Below are positions 24,382-32,080 of a DNA stretch of 39,678 nucleotides, piece by piece. Made by a program: the position numbers and the translations under genes. Under the pieces are notes generated by a model, which saw nothing but the letters and a program-made list of their open reading frames with translations, searched no databases and was not told the origin of the DNA. Origin of the DNA: an uncultured Alphaproteobacteria bacterium (lineage in GTDB: Bacteria > Pseudomonadota > Alphaproteobacteria > Micropepsales > Micropepsaceae); contig CAIOYY010000044.1 of the NCBI GenBank assembly GCA_903862715.1, positions 1 through 39,678 of the forward strand, read 5' to 3'. Numbering within the stretch: the stretch's first letter is position 1; every line of letters begins with the position of its first letter.

Positions 24382-25422
24382 CTATTCGAACGGCACGGAG
24401 GGCAACGCCTCCGGTTGATCGAGCCAGCGCGGCACCGGAAGGCGGTTCGCCTTCAGGAAAACGGGATTGAACAATTTGCTCTGATAGCGATTGCCGAGAT
24501 CACACAGCACCGTGACAATGGTGTGTCCGGGGCCCATCTGTTCGGCGAGGCGGATCGCGCCCGCGACATTGATGCCACTGGAGCCGCCAAGGCACAGGCC
24601 TTCCTGTTCGAGAAGATCGAATACGATGGGCAGTGCTTCCGCATCGGGAATGAGAAACGCATCGTCGATGGGCGCACCTTCAAGATTTCCGGTGATGCGG
24701 CTTTGCCCGATGCCTTCGGTGATGGAGTTTCCCTCCATCTTCAACTCGCCGGTCTTGACCCAGCTATAGATCGCCGCGCCTTGCGGATCGGCGGCGGCAA
24801 TGACGATTTTGGCATTGCGCTGCTTCAAACCAAAACCGACGCCCGCCAGTGTGCCGCCGGTACCGACCGCGCACACAAACCCATCCACCTTGCCGTCTGT
24901 TTGACGCCAGATTTCCGGCGCGGTGGTTTCGATATGCGCCTGCCGGTTGGCGGTATTGTCGAATTGGTTGGCCCAGATCGCGCCGCCCGGCTGGTTTTTC
25001 AATTGCTCGGCGAGACGCCCTGACAGCCGCACATAATTGTTCGGGTTCTTGTAGGGAGCAGCAGGAACCTCGATCAGTTGCGCGCCGAGAAGACGCAGCG
25101 CGTCCTTCTTTTCCTGGCTCTGTGTTTTCGGGATCACGATGATCGATTTCAGGCCCAGCGCATTGCCGACGATCGCGAGCCCGATTCCGGTATTGCCCGC
25201 CGTACCTTCGATGACGGTGCCGCCGGGGCCGATAAGCCCGCGCGCCATTGCATCCTTGATGATGTACAGCGCCGCGCGATCCTTGACGGACTGTCCCGGA
25301 TTCATGAACTCCGCTTTGCCCAGAATTTCGCAACCCGTCCGTTCGGACGGGCCTTTCAGACGGATAAGGGGCGTATTGCCGATGGCGGCAAGCACATCGG
25401 TCTTCACGTCGGACAAGGGCAT
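24382..25422 (-). CDS. cysK: Cysteine synthase A
   Basis: A 346-residue PLP enzyme making L-cysteine from O-acetylserine and sulfide. The PLP lysine is K47 in NPGQSVKDRAA, the substrate loop is EGTAGNTGIGLA, the phosphate-binding loop is GTGGTLAG and the pyridine-nitrogen Ser is in GGSSGINVAGA. It is longer than E. coli CysK (323) through a C-terminal extension common in Alphaproteobacteria. ATG 25422 is chosen because a promoter with -10 at 25456-25451 lies just upstream and rules out the longer frame. First gene of the five-gene sulfur operon. Confidence 0.94.
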   Translation of the reverse strand: MPLSDVKTDVLAAIGNTPLIRLKGPSERTGCEILGKAEFMNPGQSVKDRAALYIIKDAMARGLIGPGGTVIEGTAGNTGIGLAIVGNALGLKSIIVIPKTQSQEKKDALRLLGAQLIEVPAAPYKNPNNYVRLSGRLAEQLKNQPGGAIWANQFDNTANRQAHIETTAPEIWRQTDGKVDGFVCAVGTGGTLAGVGFGLKQRNAKIVIAAADPQGAAIYSWVKTGELKMEGNSITEGIGQSRITGNLEGAPIDDAFLIPDAEALPIVFDLLEQEGLCLGGSSGINVAGAIRLAEQMGPGHTIVTVLCDLGNRYQSKLFNPVFLKANRLPVPRWLDQPEALPSVPFE

Positions 25423-25450
25423 GTTCCCATTGGGTAAAGCAGGTAGCGCG

Positions 25451-25479
25451 AACCTAACCACCGGGCGAGGGCGCTTCAA
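25451..25479 (-). promoter_or_regulatory. Promoter of the cysK operon
   Basis: Minus-strand -35 TTGAAG (25479-25474), a 17-nt spacer and -10 TAGGTT (25456-25451), giving a leader of about 20 nt before the cysK ATG. The 20-bp stretch 25461-25480 is identical to 35360-35379, where it forms the same part of another promoter. Confidence 0.6.
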
Positions 25480-25619
25480 GTCAGGGTTCCGGAACGTAAA
25501 AATAGCTTCACGCCAAGTTTCCCGGCCCAGAGGTGACGCTCGCCTTGCGCTCAGCTAAGATAATCCACAACCAAATCTGCCCGGATTCGGAACCGGGCGT
25601 CTCCAGGAGGATACCCCCT

Positions 25620-26453
25620 ATGCTGAAAACCCCCGCGACGCGGACTTCGATGTTTTTGATGGCGTGCGCCGCCACGGCCCTTCTGACGGCCTGTGGTCAG
25701 GAAGCGCCCGCACCCGCGGAGACGCCGGTGGCCGAAGCGCCTGCGGAACCGGCGCCTGCCCCTGCGCCCGTCGCGGCGCAAATCCCTGGTTATGTCGCGG
25801 ATGCGGTGAACGATCCCAATCGTCCGGCCGAACAGCGCGAACTTGATGGCGTGCGCATGCCCGCCGAAACGATTGCCTTCGCGGGCCTTGAGCCGGGCAA
25901 TATCATTGTCGATTACCGTCCGGGCGGCGGTTATTTCACGCGCATTTTCTCCAAGGTCGTAGGACCCAACGGCAAGGTTTACGTTTCCGACAGCGCCGAA
26001 CGCATTGCCGAAAACGGCGAGCGGGACGACGCCGTCGAGGCCCTGGCCGCCGATCCGAATTATTCCAACGTCGTAGTTTCGCACCCGCCTTTCGCCGCGA
26101 TGGATCAGATCGGCGAACCGGTAGATGTCGTCTGGACGTCGGCGAATTACCACGACATGGTCAATGCGGTGACGCCGGAAGGCATGCGCCCGTTCAATGA
26201 AGGTGTGTTTCGCGCGCTGAAGCCCGGCGGGCTGTACTTCATCCTTGATCATGCGGGCGCGGCAGGCACGGGTTACACGGAAACCAACACGCTGCATCGC
26301 ATCGACATCGAAGCCATTAAGACTGAAATGGCGGCGGTCGGTTTCATTCTGGAAGCGGAAGGCGACATCCTGATGCATCCGGCTGACGACCGCACGACGC
26401 ATTCCAGCTTCGAAACCTCGCAATTCATGCTGAAGTTCAGAAAGCCGAATTAA
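25620..26453 (+). CDS. Lipoprotein with class I methyltransferase fold (COG4798-like)
   Basis: A 277-residue protein starting at 25620 behind AGGAGG. It has a lipoprotein signal (MFLMACAATALLTACGQ, lipid-carrying C25), an Ala/Pro/Glu-rich linker (27-58) and a Rossmann methyltransferase-like domain: IVDYRPGGGYFTRIFSKVVG, GKVYVSDSAE, VDVVWTSANYHDM and ALKPGGLYFILDHAG. This matches COG4798 'predicted methyltransferase'. The glycine loop reads YRPGGGY where cytosolic enzymes usually have an acidic residue and GxGxG. S-adenosylmethionine is not known to be available in the periplasm, so the protein may bind another ligand. Divergent from cysK. Confidence 0.85.
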   Translation: MLKTPATRTSMFLMACAATALLTACGQEAPAPAETPVAEAPAEPAPAPAPVAAQIPGYVADAVNDPNRPAEQRELDGVRMPAETIAFAGLEPGNIIVDYRPGGGYFTRIFSKVVGPNGKVYVSDSAERIAENGERDDAVEALAADPNYSNVVVSHPPFAAMDQIGEPVDVVWTSANYHDMVNAVTPEGMRPFNEGVFRALKPGGLYFILDHAGAAGTGYTETNTLHRIDIEAIKTEMAAVGFILEAEGDILMHPADDRTTHSSFETSQFMLKFRKPN

Positions 26454-26472
26454 TAACGGACAGTGTACTACG

Positions 26473-26504
26473 CGTCATGGCCGGCTCGGTGGCCGGCCAT
26501 GACG
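26473..26504. repeat. REP-like palindrome, perfect 13-bp stem
   Basis: CGTCATGGCCGGC (26473-26485) pairs perfectly with 26492-26504 across TCGGTG. It is related to the element at 7169-7189 (shared GTCATGGCCGG core). Located 20 bp after the methyltransferase-fold gene, it can also serve as a transcript-end hairpin. Confidence 0.75.
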
Positions 26505-26550
26505 AAATAGGGTGGACCGCCGGCGCTGACAGAGGGGAGCAGACGCTGCA

Positions 26551-27387
26551 ATGACATCCCGGCTTCGTCTGCTCAGCGTCCTTGTTGCATTCACTCCACT
26601 CGCGGCAAATGCCGCCGAGTCCTACACGCCTCCCGATTTCGCGGGGCTGTGGTCGCGCACAGGCCATATTCGCGGCTCGTTCGATCCGGTGCCCGGTTAT
26701 GAAGGCCCAGGCCCAATACTGGTCGACCCGCGTTATCCGCGCGAAGTGCCGCTGCCCGGCGAGGAAGCGGGTGTGATCGCGGTGGCGCAGGGTTGGGTGC
26801 CCGATCTCACCAATCCGATCCTGATGCCGCACACGCGCGATGCGCTGGCCAAAATCGCCGCCGACGAAATCGGCGATTATCCCCATCCGCAGAACCAGAC
26901 TCTCTGTCTACCGCCCGGCGTGCCGCATATTCTCAATCTCTTCGATAATATGGTGGTGTTGCAGGAAGAAGACGAGGTCATTTTCATGTATTCGCGCGGC
27001 CACCATGTGCGGCATGTCTATCTGAACCGCGCGCATGATCCCGATTTCGGCCATAGCTGGTGGGGCGATTCCATCGGGCACTACGAAGGCGATACGCTGG
27101 TCGTCGATACGATCGGCCTCAGAGGCGGTATGGAAACCGACCGTTTCGGAACGCCGCATTCCGACAGGATGCATGTCGTCGAACGCTATCGCCTATCGGA
27201 TGACGGCATTCTTGAAATCGAACTCGATGTCGAAGACGAGGGCGCGTTCACCGTCCCCTGGAAGGCGCGGGCGGATTATGAACCGGACGACTACATGTGG
27301 CTGGAAACCGTCTGCGCGGAAAATCCACGCCAGTTCTGGCCCGGGCGCGATCTGGAAATCGCCATCGACCACACGCCGGATTTTTGA
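26551..27387 (+). CDS. Secreted protein of uncharacterised family, tandem paralog 1
   Basis: A 278-residue exported protein (signal peptide cleaved near ANA-AES, residue 22). It belongs to a family common in Alphaproteobacteria and Acidobacteria, marked by FAGLWSR at the N terminus, WWGDSIGHYEGDTLVVDTIG, TDRFGTPHSDRMHVVERYR and a final EDEGAFTVPWKAR...ETVCAEN. Strand-rich and without a recognisable active site. The next gene is a paralog with the same motif order. No function is known to me; expression with the neighbouring lipoprotein gene is possible but a strong hairpin separates them. Confidence 0.8.
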   Translation: MTSRLRLLSVLVAFTPLAANAAESYTPPDFAGLWSRTGHIRGSFDPVPGYEGPGPILVDPRYPREVPLPGEEAGVIAVAQGWVPDLTNPILMPHTRDALAKIAADEIGDYPHPQNQTLCLPPGVPHILNLFDNMVVLQEEDEVIFMYSRGHHVRHVYLNRAHDPDFGHSWWGDSIGHYEGDTLVVDTIGLRGGMETDRFGTPHSDRMHVVERYRLSDDGILEIELDVEDEGAFTVPWKARADYEPDDYMWLETVCAENPRQFWPGRDLEIAIDHTPDF

Positions 27388-27459
27388 AGCCTGGCGCCTT
27401 TTCTGCGCTTCTCATTTGGTGTTGTTACGAGTCATAAATTCTGCATTTGAAGACTGTTG

Positions 27460-27480
27460 CCCGTGCCACGGGTCTGTTTT
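27460..27480 (+). terminator. Possible terminator between the tandem paralogs
   Basis: A short CCCGT-GCC-ACGGG hairpin followed by TCTGTTTT, lying between the two paralogous secreted-protein genes. The stem is only 5 bp. Confidence 0.35.
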
Positions 27481-27507
27481 GTAATAATGCCTCTTAACGG
27501 ACATGTC

Positions 27508-28326
27508 ATGATGAGATTTTGCGGCCTTCTTCTCTCCACGCTGATGGTGTTGTCGCCTGTCCCGGCGTTTGCCGCCGACGGTGCAGCGATCCCTAATTTC
27601 TCCGGCTACTGGGAGCGTCCCGAGGCCGGTTCGGGCCGGATTTTCTACCCGCCGGCGGAAGGCCCCGGGCCGCTTCAGAACACGGATGCTTCCGAGGAAT
27701 TCATGATCGGCGATGACACCGATCCCCTTCTGCTGCCGCATGCGGCGGAGGCGGTGAAAGCGATGGCGGACGCAGGGCGCCGCGGCGAGATTATCTATCC
27801 GCCCTGGTCCTTATGCTGGCCGACCGGCATACCACTGGCGTTTAACATGGCCGAGCCCGTGCAGATCCTCCAGGAAGAAGACCAGATCACCATTCTCTAT
27901 CAGCGCGGCATGACGGTGCGGCGCATCTATCTGAACGAGGCGCACCCGGATAATCCCGCGCCAAGCTGGTTCGGCCATTCCGTCGGGCATTACGAAGGCG
28001 ATACGCTGGTCGTCGATACCATCGCTCAGGATACGCGCAGTTCGACCGATCGCTTCAGCACGCCGAAAAGCCCCGCCATGCGCGTCGTCGAGCGTTACAC
28101 GCTCATCAACGGCGGAACGCGCCTGCATGTCGATTTCATGGTGGAGGATTTGGGCACGTTCACATCGCCGTGGCGGTCTTATGTCGAATATGTCTGGCCG
28201 TCGGAACGCAATGGCGGCGATCCGCCAGATGCCACCTTGCTCGAAGTCGTCTGCGCGGAGAATAATCGCGACGCGCTGGGGGGCCTCTTTCCAATCCCAC
28301 AGGATCTCGGACAGCCTGATTTCTGA
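27508..28326 (+). CDS. Secreted protein of uncharacterised family, tandem paralog 2
   Basis: A 272-residue exported protein (signal peptide cleaved near AFA-ADG, residue 22) with the same motif order as paralog 1: NFSGYWERP, SWFGHSVGHYEGDTLVVDTI, TDRFSTPKSPAMRVVERYT, EDLGTFTSPWRSY and EVVCAENN. The GHYEGDTLVVDTI block is identical in the two. It differs by a Cys/Trp-rich middle (PPWSLCWPTGIPLAFN). ATG 27508 or 27511 are the likely starts; the longer frame precedes the signal peptide. It is followed 19 bp later by a membrane protein gene. Confidence 0.78.
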   Translation: MMRFCGLLLSTLMVLSPVPAFAADGAAIPNFSGYWERPEAGSGRIFYPPAEGPGPLQNTDASEEFMIGDDTDPLLLPHAAEAVKAMADAGRRGEIIYPPWSLCWPTGIPLAFNMAEPVQILQEEDQITILYQRGMTVRRIYLNEAHPDNPAPSWFGHSVGHYEGDTLVVDTIAQDTRSSTDRFSTPKSPAMRVVERYTLINGGTRLHVDFMVEDLGTFTSPWRSYVEYVWPSERNGGDPPDATLLEVVCAENNRDALGGLFPIPQDLGQPDF

Positions 28327-28345
28327 TTTTTGAAATGGGTGTGTA

Positions 28346-28798
28346 ATGCGTCTGATTTCTTCCCGCCTGACCTATGGATACAAAATTCTGTTTCCGATCG
28401 GCTGGTATATTGCGCTCGCCGCGATCCTCGCGGTTGCTCTTTTCACCGGGACGGGAGCCATCAGCCTTCCGCCGGCATTCTTTGTCATTCTTGTTCTGAT
28501 GACGGGGCTTTCCTATCTGATTTTTCGCGGCTTCGTTTTTCCGATGGCCGACGAAGTGTGGGACGATGGCGATGCGCTGGTCATTAAGCGCGGACGCACG
28601 GAAGAACGAATTCCACTTTCCGATATCTCCCACGTTTATTACTTTCTCCTCACGAACCCGGAGCGGATGACGCTTTCGTTCCACAAACCTACTGCCTTTG
28701 GGCCGCGGATACCCTTCGCGCTCCCTCTGCGATGGAATGTGTTTACGAAAAGTCCGATAGCCGAGGATCTGAAAAAACGGATCAACGCAGCCAATTAG
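28346..28798 (+). CDS. Two-helix membrane protein with PH-like domain
   Basis: A 150-residue protein with a paired membrane segment (KILFPIGWYIALAAILAVAL and AFFVILVLMTGLSYLIFRGF) followed by about 80 cytoplasmic residues with a bacterial PH-like pattern (DEVWDDGDALVIKRGRTEER, then IPLSDISHVYYF). It sits 19 bp after the second secreted paralog and is probably co-transcribed. No specific family name is certain. Confidence 0.65.
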   Translation: MRLISSRLTYGYKILFPIGWYIALAAILAVALFTGTGAISLPPAFFVILVLMTGLSYLIFRGFVFPMADEVWDDGDALVIKRGRTEERIPLSDISHVYYFLLTNPERMTLSFHKPTAFGPRIPFALPLRWNVFTKSPIAEDLKKRINAAN

Positions 28799-28806
28799 CC
28801 CAATGA

Positions 28807-29067
28807 TGGCCCAGTAACGGTGAGGAAAACCGCGGTAGCCAGGGTTTCCCCGCCAGTGCGCTCGCCGCATCCTATGTGTTCGGCGTGCTGGAACGCCGAG
28901 GCGTCCTGCGCCATTCCGGCGTCGCCTAAACTATTCGCGAAATGTCCAACAATATTCCGCCCCGGCTGGAGGACGATCCGCGCACCGCGTCGCTCGCCGC
29001 ATTGCGCGCGCTGCTCGACAATCCGCGTGCGCACCAGGCATCCGTCTTCGACTGGTTCCGGCTTTAG
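28807..29067 (+). pseudogene. Possible coding remnant with an internal stop
   Basis: One frame reads ASYVFGVLERRGVLRHSGVA, then TAA (28927-28929), then continues in the same frame as a 41-residue stretch from ATG 28942 (MSNNIPPRLEDDPRTASLAA ... VFDWFRL) to TAG 29067. The composition looks protein-like on both sides of the stop. There is no clear ribosome-binding site for the second half. It may be a decayed gene or a small real one; I do not recognise the family. It overlaps the 3' end of the convergent rhodanese gene by 4 nt. Confidence 0.3.
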
Positions 29068-29429
29068 GCGCTGCGCACTTCCATCGGTTTTCCGGTGGCC
29101 GGATCGAGCGCAATCACAGGCAATCCCGCCGCCTTCCACGCGCGGATGCCGCCCGCGAGGTGCGACGTCTCGGCGATGCCCGTCGCAAACAGCAGACCCG
29201 CCGCCTTAGCCGAACGTCCACCGCCGCCGCAATGAAAGATCAGCTGCTTGTCGCCGCCCGTGGGCAGATGCGCCGGGTTGAACGTCGAGAGCGGCAGGAG
29301 AAGCGCGCCTGGAATCCGTTCCGCGCCATATTCACCTGGCTCGCGGACATCGATCAGAAGGGCCTTGCCGCTCCTTAGAAGCGCATCGACTTCCACCGCA
29401 TTCAACTCGTTCAGTTTTCCGTCCGCCAT
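29064..29429 (-). CDS. Single-domain rhodanese-like sulfurtransferase
   Basis: A 121-residue cytoplasmic rhodanese. Motifs are LLIDVREPGEYGAERIPGAL (the CH2A-like start), the active-site loop FHCGGGGRSAKAA with the persulfide-carrying cysteine, and LAGGIRAWKAAGLPV. The loop CGGGGRS resembles rhodaneses of the thiosulfate or polysulfide type. AGGA lies upstream of ATG 29429. It stands alone on the minus strand, after the TIGR02444 gene, and could handle sulfane sulfur with the SseA and CysK products. Confidence 0.92.
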   Translation of the reverse strand: MADGKLNELNAVEVDALLRSGKALLIDVREPGEYGAERIPGALLLPLSTFNPAHLPTGGDKQLIFHCGGGGRSAKAAGLLFATGIAETSHLAGGIRAWKAAGLPVIALDPATGKPMEVRSA

Positions 29430-29498
29430 GTCCTGTTCCTCTGCGTAATCCACTGGCTGTAGCGCGCGGGCGGGCTGTGGTCCAGCGCCCCGGTGTCT

Positions 29499-30071
29499 CT
29501 ATTCGCCGCCCGGTTTTTCAGATGTGAAATGATGGTCCGGCGGTTCGGTGCTATCCGACGCTGCCAGCGTGGTGGCAAAGGCCATTTGTGTGCGGGTCTC
29601 GTCCCATCCGGGCGCGAGGCGGCGCATGAACAAGGTGAGATTGGCTTCGGCGGCTTCGCGTTCACCGCCCGCCGGATACATGCGGCTGTCGACGAACCAG
29701 TCATACAGGATCGCCTGTTCGATCTGCTCCGCCAGAAGCTCCAGCCGCTTGACCTGTGTGCGTAACTCGGCAGCGCGTTGCGCCACCGGCTGCACGGCGG
29801 TTCCCGATTTCAAATATCGCCGCACGCCGCGCATCGGCACCACGGTCTCGGCATTCCAGTCGATGCAGCGTGCGCAGATGGAATCGAGCTGCTCTGCCGT
29901 CAGGCGCAGGCCGACCTCGTGCCCCAACCACAGGCAGAACAACGCGACATTCACGTCGATGTCGTGCGCGTCCTGCAGCGCGATCAGTTCGGCGGGCACA
30001 CCTTCGTTCCCGTAAACGGCAAGCGAATAGCGCCAGAAGGGATGATCGAGGGCCGAAAGAGAAGTCGTCAT
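29499..30071 (-). CDS. TIGR02444/DUF2390 family protein
   Basis: A 190-residue cytoplasmic helical protein. The N-terminal block HPFWRYSLAVYGNEGVPAEL followed by LQDAHDIDVNVALFCLWLG is diagnostic of TIGR02444 (DUF2390), a family of unknown function. A coiled-coil-like stretch (ELRTQVKRLELLAEQIEQ) follows. It begins 9 bp after the ornithine-cyclodeaminase-family gene and is probably in the same transcript, though its role there is unclear. Confidence 0.85.
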   Translation of the reverse strand: MTTSLSALDHPFWRYSLAVYGNEGVPAELIALQDAHDIDVNVALFCLWLGHEVGLRLTAEQLDSICARCIDWNAETVVPMRGVRRYLKSGTAVQPVAQRAAELRTQVKRLELLAEQIEQAILYDWFVDSRMYPAGGEREAAEANLTLFMRRLAPGWDETRTQMAFATTLAASDSTEPPDHHFTSEKPGGE

Positions 30072-30080
30072 GGCGGGCCT

Positions 30081-31151
30081 CTAATTGCGGATGTCCTGTT
30101 GAAACCATTCCATCGGAATATGCATACCGAGTCCCGCTTCTTTTGCCTTTTCGTAGACAAGGCGGCCGACGGCGGCAAATTGCAGTCCGGCGGAATTGTT
30201 GTCGAAGTAAATCGTTTCCGTGGCGCTGGTGCGGCCGGGAACGCGTCCGGCGATCACTTCGGCCAGCACGGGATTGTCCATGCGCTGATAACGCCGCCGA
30301 TACTCCTTGTTATTCGGCCTTCGCGCGCGTTCTTCCGTCGTCCCGATGACATATTCATTATAGGGCTCTTTGCCATTGCCGAAGATCTTGTCCACTTTCT
30401 GCAGCACGGGCTCGTCGATTTCGTCGAGGCGGCAGCGGATGAAGAACGCGCCTGGCTTCTGTGCCGCCAGCATGTCGAGCGTATAGACCGGCGTTCGTGA
30501 GTCGGTGCACAGCGCGACAATGTCGGAATCCCGTGCCACTTCGTGATTATTTTCCTTCACGAGGACGGGAATGCCAAGCTTGGCCGTCATGCGTTCCGCG
30601 AAGGCTTCGCGGTTTTTTGCGGTCGGACTGAAAACCCGGATTTCCTCGATGGGCCTTACGGCGCAGATGGCCTCTGCATAGGTTTCCGCCATGCCGCCCG
30701 AGCCCACCACGCCGAGCACCGACGCGTCGGGCCGAGACAGATATTTCGCGCCGACGCCCGCCGTCGCGCCCACGCGGACATGGTGCAGCACGCCGTCATT
30801 CATCAGCCCGATGATTTCGCCGTTCCGCATGTCGATCAGAATGATGAAGCCGCAATAGGTGCCGGGCTTCATATTGTGCCATTCCTCGGTGACGGCGCCC
30901 TCATATTCCGTCCAGCGAAGGACGTCCGATTTAAACCGTAGGGCAAGGGTAGGGGGATCGCGCATCGCGCCTAGAAGCGAGCCCCAGCGGTAATAGTCGC
31001 CGCTGGTGGCCGTGGGGGACCAGATATCGGTACGTGGCTGGAATACGGCATACCCCTCGGCATATTGCTTCAGAACGCGTTCCATGGCGGCCACGGCGTC
31101 GGGCATTTTCAGCACCCGTGCGGTCACGTCGTTGTTAATCAGAAGCGCCAA
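30081..31151 (-). CDS. Ornithine cyclodeaminase/mu-crystallin family enzyme
   Basis: A 356-residue NAD(P)-dependent enzyme of the OCD/mu-crystallin fold. Features are MNDGVLHHVRVGATAGVGAKYL, the nucleotide-binding ASVLGVVGSGGMAETYAEAI and DSDIVALCTDSRTPVY. The family includes ornithine cyclodeaminases, ketimine reductases and amino acid dehydrogenases; substrate is not decidable here. Start is TTG 31151 behind GGGGAGAG. The C terminus (about 290-356) is somewhat longer than in typical OCDs. Divergent from the isochorismatase-fold gene, sharing a 118-bp region, which suggests joint control. Confidence 0.88.
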   Translation of the reverse strand: MALLINNDVTARVLKMPDAVAAMERVLKQYAEGYAVFQPRTDIWSPTATSGDYYRWGSLLGAMRDPPTLALRFKSDVLRWTEYEGAVTEEWHNMKPGTYCGFIILIDMRNGEIIGLMNDGVLHHVRVGATAGVGAKYLSRPDASVLGVVGSGGMAETYAEAICAVRPIEEIRVFSPTAKNREAFAERMTAKLGIPVLVKENNHEVARDSDIVALCTDSRTPVYTLDMLAAQKPGAFFIRCRLDEIDEPVLQKVDKIFGNGKEPYNEYVIGTTEERARRPNNKEYRRRYQRMDNPVLAEVIAGRVPGRTSATETIYFDNNSAGLQFAAVGRLVYEKAKEAGLGMHIPMEWFQQDIRN

Positions 31152-31156
31152 TGATC

Positions 31157-31167
31157 TCTCCCCGTTT
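31157..31167 (-). promoter_or_regulatory. AAACGGGGAGA leader / ribosome-binding site
   Basis: Exact copy of the 11-mer seen before the amidohydrolase-fold and cupin genes, here 5 nt before the TTG start of the ornithine-cyclodeaminase-family gene. Confidence 0.55.
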
Positions 31168-31269
31168 GGCTTAGTGTAGCAGAGTGCCCGGCAGGCGCAT
31201 CAGCCCGTGAAGGCGGTTACCGCACGCGGCGTTTCTGATAGGCTGGAGAAAACAGACGGGGAGGTTCCG

Positions 31270-31938
31270 ATGACAGTATTCGGGCGTGTTGTGGTTGCGG
31301 CGCTGGCAACCCCATTTTTCGCAGGTGCGGTATTTGCCGCCGATACGGCAAATACGGTCTGGGCCGATGCCTACCGTGAATGGAACAACATCGCCGTCGA
31401 GCCGCCGCCGCCGCTCGCCGAAGTGATAATCGATCCCGCCACCACCGGCCTGATGGTGATGGATATGGGCGAGGCCGCCTGCAACGAACAGCAGCGCATC
31501 CGCTGTCACTGGTCGGTCCCTGCGGTCAAACATGTGCTGGATTCCGCGCGCGAAGCGGGCATGACGATAGTCTTCATCCGCACCCGCAACATGCAGCCGG
31601 AAGATTTTGTCGATGCCATCGCGCCGCTTCCGGGCGAGCCCTATTTCGTCGGGACCAAGGAGGACAAATTATGGGACACCGGCGCGGTTGAAGTCTTCCG
31701 CGAAGCGGGCGTCGACAAGCTGATCCTCATGGGCCATCAGGCGAATGGCTCGGTCATGGTGACGGCGCTCGGCGCGTCCTTCCGCGATTTCAAAGTAATC
31801 GTGCCGGTCGATACCATGTCGGCGGCCACCGCTTATCAGGAACAGTTTGCGATCTGGGAGATCGCCTACGGTCCAGCTTTCCGAAACGGCGTCTCGACCA
31901 TGACGCGCAGCGATATGCTGATTTTTCCCGAAGACTAG
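31270..31938 (+). CDS. Secreted isochorismatase-fold protein lacking the catalytic cysteine
   Basis: A 222-residue exported protein (signal peptide cleaved near VFA-ADT, residue 23), behind GGGGAGG. The isochorismatase/cysteine-hydrolase fold is evident: TTGLMVMDMGEAAC with the catalytic aspartate D65, FIRTRN, GTKEDKLWDT with a candidate K130, and LMGHQANGSVMVTALGASFRD. In cysteine hydrolases the last block reads GVxTxxCV; here Ser161 replaces the nucleophile. Signal peptides are rare in this family. It may hydrolyse like the Cys-free isochorismatases, or only bind a ligand. Divergent from the OCD-family gene. Confidence 0.88.
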   Translation: MTVFGRVVVAALATPFFAGAVFAADTANTVWADAYREWNNIAVEPPPPLAEVIIDPATTGLMVMDMGEAACNEQQRIRCHWSVPAVKHVLDSAREAGMTIVFIRTRNMQPEDFVDAIAPLPGEPYFVGTKEDKLWDTGAVEVFREAGVDKLILMGHQANGSVMVTALGASFRDFKVIVPVDTMSAATAYQEQFAIWEIAYGPAFRNGVSTMTRSDMLIFPED

Positions 31939-32080
31939 GACGGCACCCGCTTGCGACGAGCGTGTGCTTGTCTCAATTTATCACGGTCGCAAAAGCGGGC
32001 CATCCAGAAGATCATAGGACGCTTTCGCTCACGCCGACGCGCGAGCCTCGCGGCCCCCATGCAAGGACGACTCAGAAACC

